Source: Antedon mediterranea
Lineage: Eukaryota > Echinodermata > Crinoidea > Comatulida > Antedonidae
Assembly: GCF_964355755.1 (NCBI RefSeq)
Contig: NC_092675.1
Span: 15,267,312-15,331,311, forward strand
DNA: 64,000 nt
Direction of reading: 5' to 3'
Shown: positions 52,201 to 58,200 of the stretch, in pieces
How the letters are laid out: the number at the start of each line of letters is the position of its first letter
Numbering within the stretch: the stretch's first letter is position 1
Notes under the pieces: model-generated
Told to the model about the DNA's origin: nothing
What the model saw: the letters and a program-made list of their open reading frames with translations, nothing else
The model's database searches: none
Translations under genes and position numbers: made by a program

Positions 52201-55200
52201 CAAGTTGGCTTCAATTTTAAATGCATTTTATTTATAATTTATTTTTATTATGTCAACTGTTATTTTTTCATGTCTAATTATTATTGTATTTTAATCTTAC
52301 TTCTTGGGTCTTAGGTTTTGTGATCTTAGGTCTTATGGGGTCTTTGCTTTCGTGATCTTGGGTTTCATGACACCCGGATAGACCACCTTTGTTAAATAAA
52401 ATGATAAGCCTGCTTATTTAAATTATTTCTAGCCTAGGTCTAGTGTCTTTGATTAATCAACTGTTTTTTATTCTTTCATTTTTGGTTTAATCGGCCTTGG
52501 CCTATAGGCTAATTCAGGCTATACAGAAGAAGCCAAGATGAGTACCTACCCTAGTGCCTATTTTTCATAAGTGACAGGGGATTAATGTTTTTCTCCATTC
52601 AGTCTTCAGCTTATCCAAACTGAGTTTAACAAAAGACAAGTGTGTTTGTTAATGAAGTAATTGAGTATTAAGTAAAAATTTGTCAGGATTCACTTCAAGA
52701 TCCTCTCTGACTAAAGTTTCGAACTGACCATGCGTCTTTCTTTTTTTATTGACAATGTTGACCCATTGTCATTCGCGTTTTTTGTTTAGCCAAAGGCTTA
52801 GCATTGCAAGATCATCGCTAAAACGTTGTCAACGATTTCCATTGCAAATTGCAATGTTCGTTCCACTTGGTTAATTTCAAAATAAATGTATATGACACGA
52901 ACAACCGAATTTGTGCTCAATCTGGGCGTGATATGAATGCAGCTTTAAGTGGACTAATTAGATGATCTACTCAAACAAAGAAACAGAAGAAAAAACCCAA
53001 ACAATTGCACCACTCGGAATGGAACAGCACATTTAACATAAAAGTTAAATATGTTTACATAGAAGTTGCCGTGTTTATTTAAAAGTTATTATTTATGCAT
53101 TATAAGCTTTAAAAAAAGAGAAAGAATAAAGAAAAATAAATTGAAAGCATATAATAATAGGTGCTGCATGTCACCATGAAAATCATGAATGAACAATTTA
53201 GACCGAAGGTCTAGCTTCTGTCTTAGGTCAGGGCTTATACGGAGTAAATACTAGCTCCAGTGTGGTACTTATGTGACTTAAGTGTCAACAATCAACTGTT
53301 ATTACCCAACGCAATTCAAATAATATAGAAATATACTACTGCTTATTATTCTGATACTGTGGATTTACAACACCAAGTTATCTTTTCGAATGTCCAAGTG
53401 TCAGCTACAGTTCCACACGCTAGCCGTCTCTTCTTCCAGTGGTTAACATGGTTAAAATGGCTGTGGCTTCCAGACTTCCTCCTGTTGTACAATTTACATG
53501 TTAAGTGTAACCTCGTGTACTTGAACGTAGATGACACTATATTTAAATCAGACATATATAAACAATACTAACAAATGCTATGGTGAACTATCATAAGAAA
53601 CATACATTTTTATCAAGCGACTATTAGGTATAACTTATATACTCACAATGTCCACTGCCAAAGACTGCTTAGGCTATCATAGGAGACGACGAAGTTCATG
53701 CACGTTCAGCTGGGAGCCTTGTCGGAAGTTTCAATCCGCGATACTGCGCTCACCCCAGTCCGTCGGTTTATAACTGAACTACAATAATATGAGCATCATG
53801 GTTCTACCAATTCTTATAAAAGGCCAGGCTTTATACAGTTAGGTGCAACCAATGCACACTGCGCCCCACGATAAATAAGCTCTAAACAATCACTCCTATA
53901 TGTCCCGCACAATTGGCTGGGGGAATTTATGACTCAATGCAGTGATGTCGAGAGATTTCGCAAGCCACGCTAGACGACGCTTCGCCTCACCGGGCAAGCG
54001 ATATGCAAATTTTGCCACCGCAACAATACCTTGACATATTCTAGGGTCCTATACCTACCACTCTAGAGAGGGCGCTATACTAGACTATAGTTTTCAAATG
54101 TGACACTGCACTCACCGATAAGTGGTTTATCACCTAATATATATTACACAATCATTTTTCTTTGTATTTTTAAAATACAGTTTGCTGTTGTGGTTTATAA
54201 TCCAATTGGACGAGTAGTGACGCAATTTGTACGTTTTCCAGTCAATGGTGATAATTTCCTTGTTGAAGGCCCCGATGGAAATCCAATCACAAGTATAGTA
54301 AGTTTTATAATAATAAAAAACAATCTAAAATTCCTATTCTCATATTTATTTTATCTTGACACATAAAACGTTACCTCTTCACCTTCAATATGATCAATAA
54401 TGAACAAAGGTAAAAGGTATTAATATTTGTCCTCAAACTGAGGAAATTCAGATTAGGCCCTCCACGGACCCACAGCAGCCAGCAGTGCAGCACCTACCAG
54501 AAATACACACCATTAGACGATCCCCTATTCTTTGCGAATAGTGTACCAAGTTCAACAGAATTACAGATAATGAATTAAGTTATTCTACCAAATCTTTCAT
54601 TATTATTTTTTAAATGCATTGTTTTTCTTTTATTGTGATTTAATGTTCCTTTGGCTTGGTTATTAGGGAGTTTTCGCAATCTTACAAATACGATAACGAA
54701 AACGGATACGTATTCGTTTTTGGTAAGCCAGTAAAAATCTGTTTCGCATGGCAACGAAATATTGAGGCCGCCGTCCAAAATATGACTGCGGTAAATTCGA
54801 GCAAAGCGCAGGTACGTGTTGCTTGGTGCTTGGTTGCCTAGGCCTAGCGTAACATCAAAGCGAGTGAGGACTTTAAAAACTGCTATTTATCAAAACTGAC
54901 CTGGCATTTTAGTAAATTACTTTAATAAATTACTTTCAATAAAAGTATAATTATATTATAATCATGAATCATTCCTGATTCAAATGCAAAAATGTGCAAA
55001 ATAGATCAAAAACTATACTCGTTTTGTAGTCACGAATATGACTGGTGATATTCGTCAACACGAATACGCTTCACGAATATGAAATGGGGATCAGCTCAAA
55101 AGTTTCACAAATGTGTGACGTATTCGTTTTCATTATCGTATTCGTAAGGTTGCGAAAACTCCCTATTAAGACTAGTAATTTACTGTTATGTTTACTTCAA

Positions 55201-58200
55201 AAGTTGGAAAAAAACTTTTTTACATTCTAAAAGCTAAATTGGAATTCATTTTTTACATAATTGTTAGAAATTCGTGTTTTTTTTCTCTTAAGTTTAGCTG
55301 TAACTTATTAATTATGCTTTCAGATTTCAATTGTATCTGCATCAACAAAAGCTGTAAGGCGTAGCAGGGGGACAGCTACACATGAGTTAGTATTTATGGC
55401 AACAGTTCCTGCTCTTGGCTACAATACCTATATGGTATATAGGGCAAAGTGTAAGAATTTTATTATTTAAGAGTGCTTGTCACCAAAAATCAGACATATT
55501 CGTAATTTAGTGGCAAGGGTCAAAATTTCGAATTGGCTCATATTTTGCACATTGGTAGACCTTGATGTAAGTAAACCTGATGTATAGTTTGTTTGGTAAA
55601 ATATCGCTTAGTTTTCGAGAAAATCGAAAAATAACGATTTTCGGCCAATTTTGTTAATTTTTGGTGTATAATCTACATTAAGTGTAACAGCCTCTGGAAG
55701 CCAAATTTTGCAACCTAGCGTTTTAATATTTTACACTTACGTTAACTACCATCTTGACAATAACTTAGTAAAGTTTCAAAAAATTATATGAAATTCTAAT
55801 ATTTTTACTAATTAATTACTAATTAGCATATATAAAACTCTTAAAAAGTAGGGTAAAAACAAACGCGTTTTTTTTCATGTGCGACAAATTTTTTTTAAAT
55901 AAGAAAATCGTCAATCTACTGTTTAGATACTAATATTTATGAATCAAGTAAAAACAATTTGGGGAAACTATTTTCCGCTCCGCGCCAGAGCCACAAAGTT
56001 GTAAGAAATTCAAAGATTTTATCTGTCGGCAAGATCAATCAGATGTACCTATTGTTCTCTATTTACAGATTTAAGGTAAATTTTACTACGAGAAACAAAC
56101 TTTAAAGGTAAACTGAAAGGTCCTGAATAATTTGGAATTACGTTTTAATATAAAAACATCTAAAAATAAATTTCTAGTCAAATTTAAACGACTGACCCAT
56201 GAAATTAAGCAATTACTATCTGAGCTCAATATTATTACTCGCTAGCTTCATCACCTGTTATATTTTCCACTAGGTGAATTTATTCTTATTATTATTATAA
56301 TATAATAATAATAATATTATTATTTTTTGCACTATACGCGCGCATGCGCAGTTTATTTTTGATTATTATTGATTTGCGCGAATAATTTCGCCTAGTGGAA
56401 AACAGGCTGATAATGTTCTTATCTTCTCATATAGGGAGTATTCGCACAAGCACGTTAACGTTATTTTCCAAGCTCCGCCCACTTTGTAAACAACTTGCTG
56501 TGCGTGCGCAAGCATTACGAAAAACTTTAGTTACGTGCGTCGAGAACCTTATTTTTAAAAAATAGCGTAAATGAAAACGTTAACCAAAACATGATTAAAC
56601 ATGCCTGGCTAGGCTTAGTCTCTATAAACCCAAGGTATTCCATGATTTGTTTTAATACGTGTGGCGTATGTTGCGTGTGCTACACATGCGTTGCGTTCTA
56701 CACTTCCCGTCGAAGCGCGAAATCAAAACGAGCAAGTACGTTAACGCAAATGTTCACTGAACTCTGTTGTTATGCAAATGAGTAGAATGGTGACATCCGA
56801 TAACGTTCATGTGCTCGTGCGAAATTTCATAATAATTCGTAGCCTAAACAATAAATTGTTTGTAAACTTGTAAACCATTGTTTCATCCCTTCGCTTTATT
56901 AAAAATTTACAGAATCGTCCCACATATTAAATTGTTATTTTAAAGAATTCTTACAGACATAGTTTTACCTTCATTGCTACCTTAATCACTCGAGCAACTG
57001 CACATGGAAACCATCTTTCCCAACAAATCAATGTATGGCTTCTTGCGCTTTATGGTTATATCTGTGGTATCAAGTTCAAGAGAAGTACACATTTCTTGCA
57101 ACATTGGCAAAGAGAATCTGGAGAGTTTTTCTTGAGCTTTCAGTTCACAAATATTATGCATTCAAACATTATTGGATGCTGCAAGCCTATTGTGTCCAGT
57201 ACGGTTTGCGACAAAAGTTGAATTTCTCTTTCCTTTTCCGTTTTTGAATCGTCTCCATTTTCTTCGACTTCGTCACCATCTTCATTACTATCGTAATCAT
57301 CATCTTCGTCATCATCATCATCATGAACGGCTGCATCTGTCCTCCTTTTTTTAGCCAAGTGTGAGAAAAAACTTGCAATCTGCTGTTAAAAATTCAGTCT
57401 TGCTACTAAATAGATGTGAACCATCGCTGTGCCTGGCCGATCTCATCTCTCGTGAGACATCACATGGATCAGCTTTCTGTCCCGTCTGCTCTCCAGCGTC
57501 AAAAACATGAATAAGGTAGGTTTTCTGTGGTACAGAAAATCGGGGTTTTTTTGCAGAGGACTTTAACGCCCAGCCCATTTGCAGTTTGGGGCCAATGTCA
57601 AACCGTGGCAAATCGTTGGTTCTTGTTGGTTCTGGATTTTTAGAAGTACCCTCTTCTAGTTGTGTTGATTAATTTCATTGCCCTGTCATAAAGTGTTTCA
57701 TGTTCTAGTGCGTTCTTGTGATTTTCATAATCTAAGTGTTTCTCTAGGGAAGAGTACCTCTGATATGACCTAATGCAACCTTGTTCGCGACAAAAGAACA
57801 GTTTGCTGAGGGTGCCAGGACTTTCTTCTCTTTCTATTTGTTTGTTGTCATTTATATCAGCTTGTTCTTCATGAGATGTCTTGGCTTGTATTCTTGCTTT
57901 TACTGCAATAGATGATACTTGATTTATTTTAATCAGACGTTGTATCTTAGTTATGAATTAAATTGGGTAGCTTCGAAGGCACACAGAATTTACTCAAAAG
58001 TAGATTTTGTCCTGCACCAACACCATACGGCATCCACACCTTCATGGACCTGCTTCCATACTCTATGTTGTTGATGTGACTCACGCCTTTTATTTCCATT
58101 TCCCTGCTGCACAAATAGTACCACTCACTATCGATGCCCGTAAACCATGTATCTGTGTGCAGCGATTTCCTTCTGGCATGCTTGTAAAGGTAGGACTTCA

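Noticed and set aside
57140-57358. Acidic 72-codon protein as an independent gene
   Set aside because: It is the continuation of the zinc-finger relic of the TTAA-flanked element, and its acidic run comes from a short trinucleotide repeat.
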